A program made the translations under genes and the position numbers. Shown here in pieces: positions 52,634 to 61,335 of a DNA stretch of 64,000 bases; within the stretch, counting starts at the first letter, position 1, and each line of letters starts with the position of its first letter. The notes under the pieces are model-generated. The model was not told the origin of the DNA, ran no database searches, and saw only the letters and a list, made by a program, of their open reading frames with translations. The stretch spans positions 2,857,205 to 2,921,204 of the forward strand of contig CP054178.1 of NCBI GenBank assembly GCA_015709595.1, in the 5' to 3' direction. This DNA comes from Phycisphaeraceae bacterium. GTDB lineage: Bacteria > Planctomycetota > Phycisphaerae > Phycisphaerales > SM1A02.

Positions 52634-55600
52634 ATGGATGTAATCGAACGACTCCGCGCCGACGACGCCGTGCAGCGGCTGGCGTCCCTCACCCGGAGAG
52701 ACGGGTCGCTCGTCGTCCGGGGCGTCACGGGTTCGGCTTCGGTCCTGATAGCCGCGGCGCTGCAGCGCATCGTCAATCGCCCCGTGCTGCTGGTGACCGC
52801 CCATCTCGACGAGGCGGATGAGGCCGCAGACGAGCTCGCGTCGTTCGGCCTGCCGGCGCGGCGATTCCCCGCTCTTGAAACGGTTCCGGGGGAGTCGAAC
52901 GTCAATCTCGAACTGCTCTCGGAGCGGATGCGCCTGGTGCGGGCGATCGTGGACGGTTCGGCGCCGCCGATCATCGCCGCGCCGGTTCACGCCCTCATGC
53001 AGTCGGTGCCGGATGTCGAGCACGTGGGCCGGCTGGATCGCACGCTGCGCGTGGGCGACACGCTCGATCTGCGGGAGTTCTTCGCCTGGCTGGAGCGGGC
53101 GGGCTACCGCCGCGTCGAAGTGATCGACGCGCCCGGCGACTTCGCGGTGCGCGGCGGCATCATCGACCTGTTCGCCCCCGGCCTCGAAGCGCCGGTGCGC
53201 GTGGACCTGTTCGGCGACACCGTCGAGTCGATGTGGGACATCGACCTGGAGACGATGGGCTCGGATCGGCGCATTGAGCAGGCCGAGATCATCTCCGCCA
53301 CCGCGGAAGGCGTGCAGACCGATGAGGGTACGACTTCGCTGCTCGACCTGCTGCCGACCGAGACGGTGATCGTGCTCGTCGAGCCGGTCGAGGCCGCCGA
53401 GCAGGCGCGGGGATACTTCGAGCGACTCACCGACCCGCGCGGCGTGTTCACGCACCGCGAGGTCTTCGCCGCCATGACGCGTCCCGGGCGCACGCTCATC
53501 GAGATGGCCCGCCTGGCGCCGGGCGGTGACCCCGAGCGCACCGTGGATCTGCCGGTGGAATCGCTGCCGCCCTTCGGCGAGGAAACACGGCAGGGGATCA
53601 CCGATCTGGTCACGCTCGCGCGCGATCACGACGTCATCGTGTTCTGCCAGAATGAAGGCGAAGCCCAGCGCTTCGGCGAGCTCTTGTCTGAACACCGTGG
53701 AAACCGTGAGGCATCCGATGTCATGGATCGCTCCGCACCATCTCACATCGCCGTGCAGGTGCGGTATCTCCACCGCGGCTTCGTGTGGAGGCCCGGTAAT
53801 ACGGGTCATTCGACCGACGCACGCCCCATCGCCCTCGTGCCCTACCACGAGCTGCTGCACCGCTTCCAGGCGCGGCGGCGCGTGCGGCGAATGTCCGTCG
53901 GACGGGCCATCGACACCTTCCTCGATGTGCAGGTCGGCGACTACGTGGTCCACCGCGACCACGGCATCGCGCGGTTCGTGGACTTCGGGCCGCTGGAAGG
54001 AGCGGGGGTGGCGCCGTCCGCCATCAGCACTCAGCACTCAGCACGCAGCACTCCCCAGGAGTATCTCACCCTCGAGTTCGCCTCCGGCGCGCGGTTGCAC
54101 GTGCCCGCCATCGAGATTCATCACGTGCAGCGTTACATCGGGGCCTTCAGGGGCGAGCCGCAGCTTTCCACCCTGGGCGGCAAGCGCTGGAAGCGGCAGA
54201 AGGAGCAGGTCGCCGAGGCGGTGCGCGATCTCGCCGAGGACATGATCCGTATTCAGGCCACGCGCGAGGCGATGCCGGGCATCCGATTCCCCGCCGACAC
54301 CGCGTGGCAGCGTGAGTTCGAGGCCGCGTTCCCCTACCCGGAGACCGAGGACCAGCTCGCCGCCATCGCCGCCATGAAGCGCGACATGGGCGACGAGCGT
54401 CCCATGGACCGCCTGGTATGCGGCGACGTGGGCTTCGGCAAGACCGAGGTCGCCATTCGCGGGGCGTTCAAGGCCGTCGAGTTCGGCAAGCAGGTCGCCG
54501 TGCTCGTGCCCACCACCGTGCTGGCCGAGCAGCACGAGCAGACGTTCCGCGGGCGCTTCGCCGACTATCCCTTCCGCATCGAGTCGCTCAGCCGCTTCAA
54601 GACGAAGAAGGAGCAGGACGCAATCCTCAGGGAAGTCGCCTCGGGTCGCGTGGACATCATCATCGGCACCCACCGCCTGCTGTCCAGAGACGTGCGCTTC
54701 GCCGACCTGGGGCTGGTCATCATCGACGAGGAGCAGCGCTTCGGCGTGGAGCACAAGAATCGCCTGCTGCAGTTCCGCATGACCGCCGATGTGCTCACGC
54801 TCTCCGCCACGCCCATTCCGCGCACGCTGCACATGTCGCTGCTGGGGCTGCGGGACATTTCATCGCTCACCACGCCGCCCGCCGACCGACGCGCCATCGT
54901 CACCGAGGTCATCCCCTACGACGAGCGCCGCGTGAAGCAGGCCCTGGAGCGCGAGCTCGCCCGCGAAGGCCAGGTCTTCTTCGTCCACAACCGCATTTAC
55001 AACATCGAGGAAGTCGCCGAGGCCGTGCAGCGGCTCGTGCCCGACGCCCGCATCGTCATCGGCCACGGCCAGATGGCCCCGCGCCAGCTCGAGTCGGTCA
55101 TGCTGCGGTTCATGCGGCGACAGGCGGACATCCTCGTCTCCACCACCATCATCGAGTCGGGGATCGACATTCCCACCGCCAACACGATGATCATCAACGA
55201 CGCGGACATGTTCGGGCTCAGCGAACTTCACCAGCTGCGCGGCCGCGTGGGGCGATACAAGCACCGCGCCTACTGCTACCTGCTGCTCCCCAACGACCGC
55301 ACGGTGACAGAAACCGCCGTGCGGCGGTTGCGCGCCATCGAGGACTACTCCATGCTCGGCGCGGGCTTCAAGATCGCCATGCGCGACCTGGAGATCCGCG
55401 GCGCGGGCAACCTGCTGGGCGCGGAGCAGTCAGGGCACATCTCCGCCGTGGGCTACGAGATGTACTGCCAGTTGCTGCAGCAGGCCGTCGAGCAGCTCAA
55501 GCAGGGACGCCCGGTGCGCCGCGTTGAGACGCACATCGATCTGGGCGTCACCGGCTCGCTCACCAGGCATTACATCCCGTCCGATCTGCGGCGGCTGGAG

Positions 55601-56089
55601 GCCTATCGACGACTGGCCACCGTCGAGACCGCCGCCGACCTGGCCCGCTTCGAGCACGACCTGACCACCGCCTACGGCGACCCGCCCCGCGCCGCCCGCA
55701 CGCTGATCGACCTGGCCGCCCTGCGCGTGGCGGCGCACGAAATCGGCATCGTCTCCATCCGCCGCCACGAGGGCGACATCATCTTCCGAACCGCGCGGCC
55801 CGGGCTGCTGGAGGAGCGCATGACCGGCATCGCCGGGACGTTGCGCCTGGTGGGCCAGCCCGACGCGAACGGACTGACGGAGGTTTACTTTCGCCCGCCG
55901 CCGGCCTTCCTGGAACCGGGTACGCTTCTCACGCTGCTGCTGCGTCGGCTGAAGGGCGAGGCGGGTTCGGCCACATCATCCGCTCGTGCCGGCGCAGCCG
56001 TCGGCTCCGGGTCGGGCGCCATCGCGCGTCGAGACGTGGCGACGGACCGTCCGCGGAGCGTACCATCACGTCACACGCCCGCCCCGTGA
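52634..56089 (+). CDS. mfd: Transcription-repair coupling factor Mfd
   Basis: Superfamily-2 translocase that removes stalled RNA polymerase and recruits UvrA, 1151 residues. N-terminal UvrB-like domains (ETVPGESNVNLELLSERMRL), the RNA polymerase interaction domain (VGDYVVHRDHGIARFVDFG), Walker A GDVGFGKTEVA (about 597), DEEQRFGVEHK (about 698), TATPIPRTLHMSL, and the C-terminal TRG and D7 regions are all present. In the interaction domain about 15 extra residues (VAPSAISTQHSARSTPQ) are encoded by heptamer repeats. The last 45 residues are Ser/Ala/Gly-rich. Start MDVIERL chosen by homology. Confidence 0.95.
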   Translation: MDVIERLRADDAVQRLASLTRRDGSLVVRGVTGSASVLIAAALQRIVNRPVLLVTAHLDEADEAADELASFGLPARRFPALETVPGESNVNLELLSERMRLVRAIVDGSAPPIIAAPVHALMQSVPDVEHVGRLDRTLRVGDTLDLREFFAWLERAGYRRVEVIDAPGDFAVRGGIIDLFAPGLEAPVRVDLFGDTVESMWDIDLETMGSDRRIEQAEIISATAEGVQTDEGTTSLLDLLPTETVIVLVEPVEAAEQARGYFERLTDPRGVFTHREVFAAMTRPGRTLIEMARLAPGGDPERTVDLPVESLPPFGEETRQGITDLVTLARDHDVIVFCQNEGEAQRFGELLSEHRGNREASDVMDRSAPSHIAVQVRYLHRGFVWRPGNTGHSTDARPIALVPYHELLHRFQARRRVRRMSVGRAIDTFLDVQVGDYVVHRDHGIARFVDFGPLEGAGVAPSAISTQHSARSTPQEYLTLEFASGARLHVPAIEIHHVQRYIGAFRGEPQLSTLGGKRWKRQKEQVAEAVRDLAEDMIRIQATREAMPGIRFPADTAWQREFEAAFPYPETEDQLAAIAAMKRDMGDERPMDRLVCGDVGFGKTEVAIRGAFKAVEFGKQVAVLVPTTVLAEQHEQTFRGRFADYPFRIESLSRFKTKKEQDAILREVASGRVDIIIGTHRLLSRDVRFADLGLVIIDEEQRFGVEHKNRLLQFRMTADVLTLSATPIPRTLHMSLLGLRDISSLTTPPADRRAIVTEVIPYDERRVKQALERELAREGQVFFVHNRIYNIEEVAEAVQRLVPDARIVIGHGQMAPRQLESVMLRFMRRQADILVSTTIIESGIDIPTANTMIINDADMFGLSELHQLRGRVGRYKHRAYCYLLLPNDRTVTETAVRRLRAIEDYSMLGAGFKIAMRDLEIRGAGNLLGAEQSGHISAVGYEMYCQLLQQAVEQLKQGRPVRRVETHIDLGVTGSLTRHYIPSDLRRLEAYRRLATVETAADLARFEHDLTTAYGDPPRAARTLIDLAALRVAAHEIGIVSIRRHEGDIIFRTARPGLLEERMTGIAGTLRLVGQPDANGLTEVYFRPPPAFLEPGTLLTLLLRRLKGEAGSATSSARAGAAVGSGSGAIARRDVATDRPRSVPSRHTPAP
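54023..54053. repeat. Heptamer repeat inside mfd
   Basis: CAGCACTCAGCACTCAGCAC followed by GCAGCACTCC: three to four units of the heptamer family, in the same orientation as those at 33394-33430. They encode ISTQHSARST in the Mfd reading frame. Confidence 0.85.
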
Positions 56090-56143
56090 TCCATCATGCC
56101 ACGGGCTTCACCGTCGCTGTTCCACGCCGCAAGGAACTTCACC

Positions 56144-56542
56144 ATGTCGCCTGCTCTCCGGCCGTTCATCGCCGCTTCCGTTGTCCTCGCGGTCGCTCTG
56201 GCTCTCGTCGGATGCAAGGGCGGCAGCGATGATCACGCCCATCACGATCACGATGGGCACGACCACGGCGGCGCCGCCATCATCGAGGTCGCCGATCACC
56301 TCGCCGAGATCGCCTGCGGTCAGTGCCTCTTCGAGTTGAAGGGGACTGGTTGCGACCTGGCCGTGCGCCTCGACGGCAAGACGTACTTTGTCGATGGCGC
56401 CCACATCGACGACTTTGGCGACGCTCACGCCAAGGACGGGCTGTGCAACATCATCCGCAAGGCCCGCGTGACCGGCAAGGTGCAGAACGGGCGGTTCATC
56501 GCCACCAAGATCGAGCCGGTGGAGAACGCGGCGGGGGGTTGA
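56144..56542 (+). CDS. His-rich lipoprotein with DUF6370-like cysteine domain
   Basis: A 132-residue lipoprotein with lipobox ALVGC (Cys24), a metal-binding-like stretch HAHHDHDGHDHGG, then CGQCLFELKGTGCDLAVRLD and GKTYFVDGAHIDDFGDAH. The Cys spacing (CxxC, then C) matches the DUF6370 pattern as I recall it, a family of unknown role often linked to metals. AAGGA precedes the chosen ATG; the frame is open upstream to 56096. It may bind copper, zinc or nickel. Confidence 0.65.
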   Translation: MSPALRPFIAASVVLAVALALVGCKGGSDDHAHHDHDGHDHGGAAIIEVADHLAEIACGQCLFELKGTGCDLAVRLDGKTYFVDGAHIDDFGDAHAKDGLCNIIRKARVTGKVQNGRFIATKIEPVENAAGG

Positions 56543-56597
56543 TTCGCCTTCGAGCCGTGGTTTTCGGCCAGGCGTCGATGTCTTGATCCCGCGGGTG

Positions 56598-56628
56598 TTG
56601 ACACGAACCGGCATTCCGCCGGTACAGT
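56598..56628 (+). promoter_or_regulatory. Candidate promoter with embedded inverted repeat
   Basis: TTGACA (56598-56603), 19-base spacer, TACAGT (56623-56628). Inside the spacer ACCGGC-ATTCC-GCCGGT (56607-56623) is a perfect 6-bp-arm inverted repeat, placed as an operator would be. It lies 80 bases before the HlyD-like gene. Confidence 0.5.
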
Positions 56629-56707
56629 GGTGTTGTCGCCGCCCTGTGACCCCTTGCCCGTGCGCCTGTTCTGGCCGGGAGTGGGGACGAAGAGTAAGGA
56701 ACCCACC

Positions 56708-58129
56708 ATGCCCGCCGTGTCCCGTCGTGTTTTCACGTTTGCCGCCCTGCCTGTCCTTGCGGCCGCCACGCTGGTTCTGTCCGGCGGCGTGCTGCCGGCG
56801 CAGGACTCTCCGGCGGCTCCCCCCACGCACACCGTGGCGCGAAGCGGACTCAAACTCTCACTGTCCCGCGAGGCGCGGCTGGAATCCGCGGTGCGTCACC
56901 GGCTCCGCGTGGATACCGAAGCGTTTGGGGGGTCGCTTGACGTCACCGAGGTCGCCCTGCGGGGCGGCGCCGTCAAGAAGGGCGACCTGATCCTCCGCTT
57001 CGACCCCGGCAAGATCGATCGCGAGATCGAGTCGGCGACCATCGCGCTCGCCAACGCGCAGCGGGGGCACGAGTTCGCCCAGCAGGAAATGAGCATTCTC
57101 AGCGAAGGCAATGCCGTGCGCGTGGAGCGGGCCACCGCCGCCAAGACTGCGGCGGAGCACGCCTTTGAGATCTTCGACAAATACGAGGGGACAAAGATGG
57201 TCCGCTCCAGCGAGCTGCGCGTGCAGCAGCAGGAGTTCTCGCTTGCGGACCAGAAGGAGGAGCTGGCCCAGCTCGAGAAGATGTACGGCGGGACGAACCT
57301 CGCCTCGGAAACCAAGGAAATCGTGCTGGAGCGCAGCAAGCGGTCGATCCGCATGGCCGAGGAATGGCTGCAGTTCTCGCGACAGGATCTGACGGTGATG
57401 CGCGAGTTCACCTATCCAGACCGCAAGCAGCAGGTCGAGCGCGACCTGCGCTGGGCGTCGATCGAACTGGAGCACACGCTGCTCAACGTCAAGATGGCGG
57501 AGGCCAACAAGCGCGCCCAGGTGGAGCAGTCAGCAGTAGCGCTGCGCGACGCCAGGGAGCGCGTCGAGAAACTCCAGCGCGATCGTGAACGGTTCGACCT
57601 GAAAGCCCCGGTCGACGGCGTGATGACGGCGGTCACGCTTCAGCCGGGCGACTCCATCGGTGCGCGCCAGGTGCTGGCGGAGATCGTCGATCCCGCCAGG
57701 TTGCAGGCGACATTCCACGCCCAGCCGGAGGATCTGCGGGTGCTGACCCTTGGCACGCGCGTGCGCGTGACCCTGCCGGCCTATCCGGAAGTATCGCTGG
57801 AAGGTGAGGTGACGGATATCGCCACGGTCGGCCAGCCCTCCGGAGGCGGAACGGTCTTCCCGGTGACGGTGAAGGTCAGCGGGTCGCACCCTCTGGCCCG
57901 CGTCGGGCTTCACTGCTCTGTCGCGGCGGAGCGAATGGTCGCCGACGCCCTCACGATCCCCGCCAGGAGCGTGCTGACGAAGAACGGCAAGAGCACCTGC
58001 CACGTGCTGGTGAACGGGAAACCCGAGCCGCGTGAGATCGTGCTCGGGGCCAGGCAGGATGACATGGTGCAGGTGGTGTCCGGCCTGCGTGACGGCGACA
58101 AGGTGCTCCTCGAAGCACCGAAGGAATAA
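56708..58129 (+). CDS. Periplasmic adaptor (HlyD/RND membrane-fusion) protein
   Basis: A 473-residue exported protein: signal sequence (about 10-33), a lipoyl-like half (GGAVKKGDLILRFDPGKIDR), a long coiled coil (about 105-300), the second lipoyl half (RFDLKAPVDGVMTAVTLQPG) and a beta-barrel domain (LGTRVRVTLPAYPEVSLEGE). This order is that of membrane-fusion proteins bridging an inner-membrane transporter and an outer-membrane channel. No transporter gene is adjacent. AAGGAA precedes the ATG. The gene downstream begins three bases after its stop. Confidence 0.82.
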   Translation: MPAVSRRVFTFAALPVLAAATLVLSGGVLPAQDSPAAPPTHTVARSGLKLSLSREARLESAVRHRLRVDTEAFGGSLDVTEVALRGGAVKKGDLILRFDPGKIDREIESATIALANAQRGHEFAQQEMSILSEGNAVRVERATAAKTAAEHAFEIFDKYEGTKMVRSSELRVQQQEFSLADQKEELAQLEKMYGGTNLASETKEIVLERSKRSIRMAEEWLQFSRQDLTVMREFTYPDRKQQVERDLRWASIELEHTLLNVKMAEANKRAQVEQSAVALRDARERVEKLQRDRERFDLKAPVDGVMTAVTLQPGDSIGARQVLAEIVDPARLQATFHAQPEDLRVLTLGTRVRVTLPAYPEVSLEGEVTDIATVGQPSGGGTVFPVTVKVSGSHPLARVGLHCSVAAERMVADALTIPARSVLTKNGKSTCHVLVNGKPEPREIVLGARQDDMVQVVSGLRDGDKVLLEAPKE

Positions 58130-58132
58130 CCC

Positions 58133-59506
58133 GTGAGCCGAGCCGCCAGAACAGTCCCGAGCCGCGCTGCTTTCTTCTCCCTCTCCCCCCGGGAGAGGGC
58201 AGGTGTGAGGGCTTCCTCAGGCCCCCTCTCCCCCTGGGAGAGGGTTGGGGTGAGGGTTCTTCTTCTCCCCGCGTTCGCCGCTGCCACCCTCCTCACCGGC
58301 TGCGTCCTCGCGCCATCCCACACCCCCGCCAGTCCCGGCCTGATCGCCCAGGATCCGCCGGCATCCACCACTCCGCCCGCCGCCGCTGCACCGCCGGAGA
58401 AGCCGGCCGAAAAGCCCGCCGCACCGGTTCGCACGCCTGCCCAGTCCTACGCCGCGGGCGTGCAATGGCTTATCTCCAACCAGCAGGCGGATGGATCATG
58501 GGGCACGTTTGAATCGGCCCGCGCCTACGAGGTGTTCCTCGACAACCTTTCTTCGCACCGCGCCTTTCGTGGCGCCACCACCGCCTTGTGCGTGATGGCC
58601 TTGATCGAGCCCAGCCGCACCGATGAAAAGGCCAAGGCCGCGCTCGACAACGGCGTGACCTATCTCCTCACCGCCGAGCAGCCCGGTCGGGCCAGCGGCG
58701 AGACGTTCTACAACACGTGGGCGCACACCTTCACCCTCGAAGCGCTGGCCATGCTGCTCAGGGACGATCGCTTCGCGGAGCGGCATGAGGCCATGCGCCG
58801 CATCGCCCAGCGTGAGATCAACACGCTCGGTTCGTTGCAGTCCGCCGCGGGCGGGTGGGGGTATTACGACTTCGGTCGCTCACTCACCTCGCCGACGGGG
58901 GACTACGACACAAGCTTCAACACGGCGTCCGTGATCATCGCGTTCCTCAAGGCCCGCGACGCGGGGCTCGAGGTCAAGCAGCCGATGATCGACGCCGCCA
59001 CCACGTGTCTGGAACGGCTGCGGCTTCCCAGCGGAGCGTTCATCTACGGCTTCGGTCATCAGTACATGCACGCCGCCCAGTTCAACCAGGTCAAGGGCTC
59101 GCTGGGCCGCAGCCAGCCCTGCAACCTGGCCCTGTGGCGGCTGAAGCGGGAGATCACGCCCGAGCAGCTGCTCGCGGGGGTGAAGAACCTGCGCGAGCTG
59201 CACCACTTCATCGAGATCGGCCGCGGCCGCCCCATGCCCCACGAGGCGTGGTACCAGACCGCCGGGTACTACTACTTCTACGGCCACTTCTACGCCGCAC
59301 AGGTGATCGCCGAACTGGAAGAGCCGCACCGGGCTGATCACGCCACATGGCTGGCGAACGTGATGACCGCCACGCAGGACGCCGAGGGTTCGTGGTTCGA
59401 CTTCCCCCTGTACGGCTACCACAAGTCGTATGGCACGGCCCTGGCGATGATGACGCTGGAGCGATGCCTGGGCCTCGGCGTAGGTGATCCGCCGCGCACG
59501 GACTGA
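58133..59506 (+). CDS. Lipoprotein with prenyltransferase/squalene-cyclase-like alpha barrel
   Basis: A 457-residue predicted lipoprotein starting at GTG, three bases after the previous stop. The lipobox is LLTGC (Cys57), unusually far from the start because two repeat-derived segments (SLSPRERAGVRA and PLSPWERVGVR) are inserted in the signal region. After a Pro/Ala linker, residues about 95-450 contain alpha-toroid repeats (WLISNQQADGSWGTFE, LQSAAGGWGYYDFG, TQDAEGSWFDFPLYG). Such folds occur in terpene cyclases and complement-like proteins; no catalytic DxDD is visible, so enzyme activity is doubtful. Confidence 0.75.
   Translation: MSRAARTVPSRAAFFSLSPRERAGVRASSGPLSPWERVGVRVLLLPAFAAATLLTGCVLAPSHTPASPGLIAQDPPASTTPPAAAAPPEKPAEKPAAPVRTPAQSYAAGVQWLISNQQADGSWGTFESARAYEVFLDNLSSHRAFRGATTALCVMALIEPSRTDEKAKAALDNGVTYLLTAEQPGRASGETFYNTWAHTFTLEALAMLLRDDRFAERHEAMRRIAQREINTLGSLQSAAGGWGYYDFGRSLTSPTGDYDTSFNTASVIIAFLKARDAGLEVKQPMIDAATTCLERLRLPSGAFIYGFGHQYMHAAQFNQVKGSLGRSQPCNLALWRLKREITPEQLLAGVKNLRELHHFIEIGRGRPMPHEAWYQTAGYYYFYGHFYAAQVIAELEEPHRADHATWLANVMTATQDAEGSWFDFPLYGYHKSYGTALAMMTLERCLGLGVGDPPRTD
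58180..58257 (+). repeat. Two REP-like hairpin repeats in a signal-peptide coding region
   Basis: CCTCTCCC-CCC-GGGAGAGG (58180-58198) and CCTCTCCC-CCT-GGGAGAGG (58225-58243) are perfect 8-bp stems. Each is followed by a GGTGTGAGGG or GGGGTGAGGG tail. Spacing is 45 bases, a multiple of three. Confidence 0.88.
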
Positions 59507-59544
59507 TGCGGCACTTCCAAGCATTCCCTCGGTGAGAGCACCCC

Positions 59545-60834
59545 TTACCCCGCCGAACCCGGTCTGAACACCGCCGCGCTCAGCGTGTGCCCGTGCAGAA
59601 ATGATCGGCCGCCGATCGGCCCGATCTCGCCGCCCGCGAAGAAGCCGGCCAACGGGGCGTGGCCCAGCCGGTCGCGCAGGATGGCCGCGTCGTGGTGCGG
59701 CTCGGGGAACAGGCGCGTGCCTCTTCCGTTGCAGGTGAAGCCGAGCACGCCCGCTGGGGCGTCCTTGAGTTGCTGTGCGTCCAGCAGCAGTTGCAGATCC
59801 TCGGTGGCGGTGGCGGCGTCGCGCACGTGCATCTGTACGGTGCGTCCGACCTTCAGCAGTTCGCCCACCGCGATCGCGCCCCTGTTCTGGTCGATGCCCA
59901 GCACGTTGCGGATCAGGAAGTCGCCCCGTCCGAAGCGGCTCTTGTACTCGTCGATCACCAGACCGAAGAACAGCCCCTTGCTGAGCAATTCGCGGTCATG
60001 CTCATCCAGCGATTCGGCGGTTTCGCGCACCACCTCCAGCGCTGGGCGGCCGCCCAATTCGATGAGGATGTTCTGCTCCGCCTTGGTGATCACGTGCGGC
60101 TTGCCGATGGGCTTGCACCCCTGGCTCACCACCCAGTCGATGGCCACCGGGCCGGAGATGCTCACGCCCACCAGCCCCACGTTCTGCGATTGCTCGTTCA
60201 TCACCAGCACGTTCATGCCCGGCTGACTGGAACCGGAGGCCAGCCCGCCACCGATGGGAATGGTCACGCCCGGCACGCACGCGGCCATGAGCGGCAGCAA
60301 CTGCGCGACGGGTGTTGAGAAAGGATCGGCGAAGAGAATGATGGCGCGGGTGTCCTCCCCCGCGCCGGTAAGGGCTCGAATGGAGGCGGCGTCGTTGAGG
60401 TTGACCGATGGGTCGTTGGGCAGCAGGCGGAAGGGGTGGAGCCGCACGCCCGGCATGCGCAGGGCGAGCACCGAAAGCCCGGCGCGGCCTTCGAGCTCCA
60501 CGTCGTTGCCCAGCACCGATTCGGCGGTGACGGCGAGCAGTACGCCGGACCGGGAGGTCGCGTCGGGCTCACCATTTCGCAGCAACGCCCGCCTCAGGAT
60601 GTCCCCCGCGCCGACGCCGCCGCCTCGCGGGCCGGGGATCGCCACCGGCAACGCGGCCCGGTGGTGGTAGCTGGCGAAGGCGAACACGAGGTCGGCCGGA
60701 CCGCCCAGCGATTCGCTGATCGCGTGGGCCACCTCGGTGGCGGCGGTGCGGGTGTCGAGGTGATTGCTCACCGCGCTGGCGGCGGCCAAAGGGGCGGCGG
60801 TGGAGGCGTCGGGTCGAGCAGGCGTGGCGGACAT
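59545..60834 (-). CDS. FIST-domain sensory protein
   Basis: A 429-residue soluble protein with FIST N and FIST C halves. ADLVFAFASYHH and ILFADPFSTPVAQLLPLM, then VTIPIGGGLASGSSQPGMNV lie in the N half; VGVSISGPVAIDWVVSQGCK and GVLGFTCNGRGTRLFPEPHH, with FFAGGEIGPIGGRSFLHGHT, are FIST C. FIST domains bind small ligands, perhaps amino acids, and usually sit in signalling proteins; here it stands alone with no kinase or cyclase attached. The start MSATPARPD is chosen; upstream translation is poor. It is convergent with the previous lipoprotein gene. Confidence 0.85.
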   Translation of the reverse strand: MSATPARPDASTAAPLAAASAVSNHLDTRTAATEVAHAISESLGGPADLVFAFASYHHRAALPVAIPGPRGGGVGAGDILRRALLRNGEPDATSRSGVLLAVTAESVLGNDVELEGRAGLSVLALRMPGVRLHPFRLLPNDPSVNLNDAASIRALTGAGEDTRAIILFADPFSTPVAQLLPLMAACVPGVTIPIGGGLASGSSQPGMNVLVMNEQSQNVGLVGVSISGPVAIDWVVSQGCKPIGKPHVITKAEQNILIELGGRPALEVVRETAESLDEHDRELLSKGLFFGLVIDEYKSRFGRGDFLIRNVLGIDQNRGAIAVGELLKVGRTVQMHVRDAATATEDLQLLLDAQQLKDAPAGVLGFTCNGRGTRLFPEPHHDAAILRDRLGHAPLAGFFAGGEIGPIGGRSFLHGHTLSAAVFRPGSAG

Positions 60835-61335
60835 GCGGAAGGGTATGGGGGCGGGAAGAAGGGGGGAAGGCAATGAGGAACCAAGGCATCAAGGCACGAT
60901 GCCTCGATCCCTTCCCTCCCGCAAAAACAACCCGCCGACCGGCTGCGCGACGGTGTGGGGAGACGTCGCGGAGAACCGATCGGCGGCCTGAGGAGAGAGG
61001 AGAGACCAAGTCACTGAGTTGTCGTCGTTGGCATCGACCTGATTCTTCGATGCCGCCGACACAGGAAAGACACGGTCAACCATCCAGGTATTCGCGGTTT
61101 TCGACGTGGTTTTCCTGCACTTATCCATACGTCAAGCGGCGTACTCCGGTTCCCGGATTCGCGTGCGGGGCGATGAGTCGCCGCCCTTCGGAAACCTCGC
61201 CGCCCGCTTTCCGATTGACATGTCCGAAATGTCCCGCCCCGCGACTGGTCGGACACATTCAGCCCGCCAATGTACACTGTGGCGCCGACGGCCGGCGCCG
61301 AGGCGCCCGCCCATCCGTTCGAGAGGAGATGATTC
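60835..61335. other. Intergenic region upstream of the SPFH gene
   Basis: About 500 bases between divergent genes. A GATGCCTCGATCCCTT-type repeat sits at 60881-60915 beside an inverted part (CCAAGGCATCAAGG). Further on the sequence is ordinary and less GC-rich than coding DNA. A possible promoter for the SPFH gene is CGGACA (61250-61255), 17 bases, TACACT (61273-61278). No gene is supported. Confidence 0.5.
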
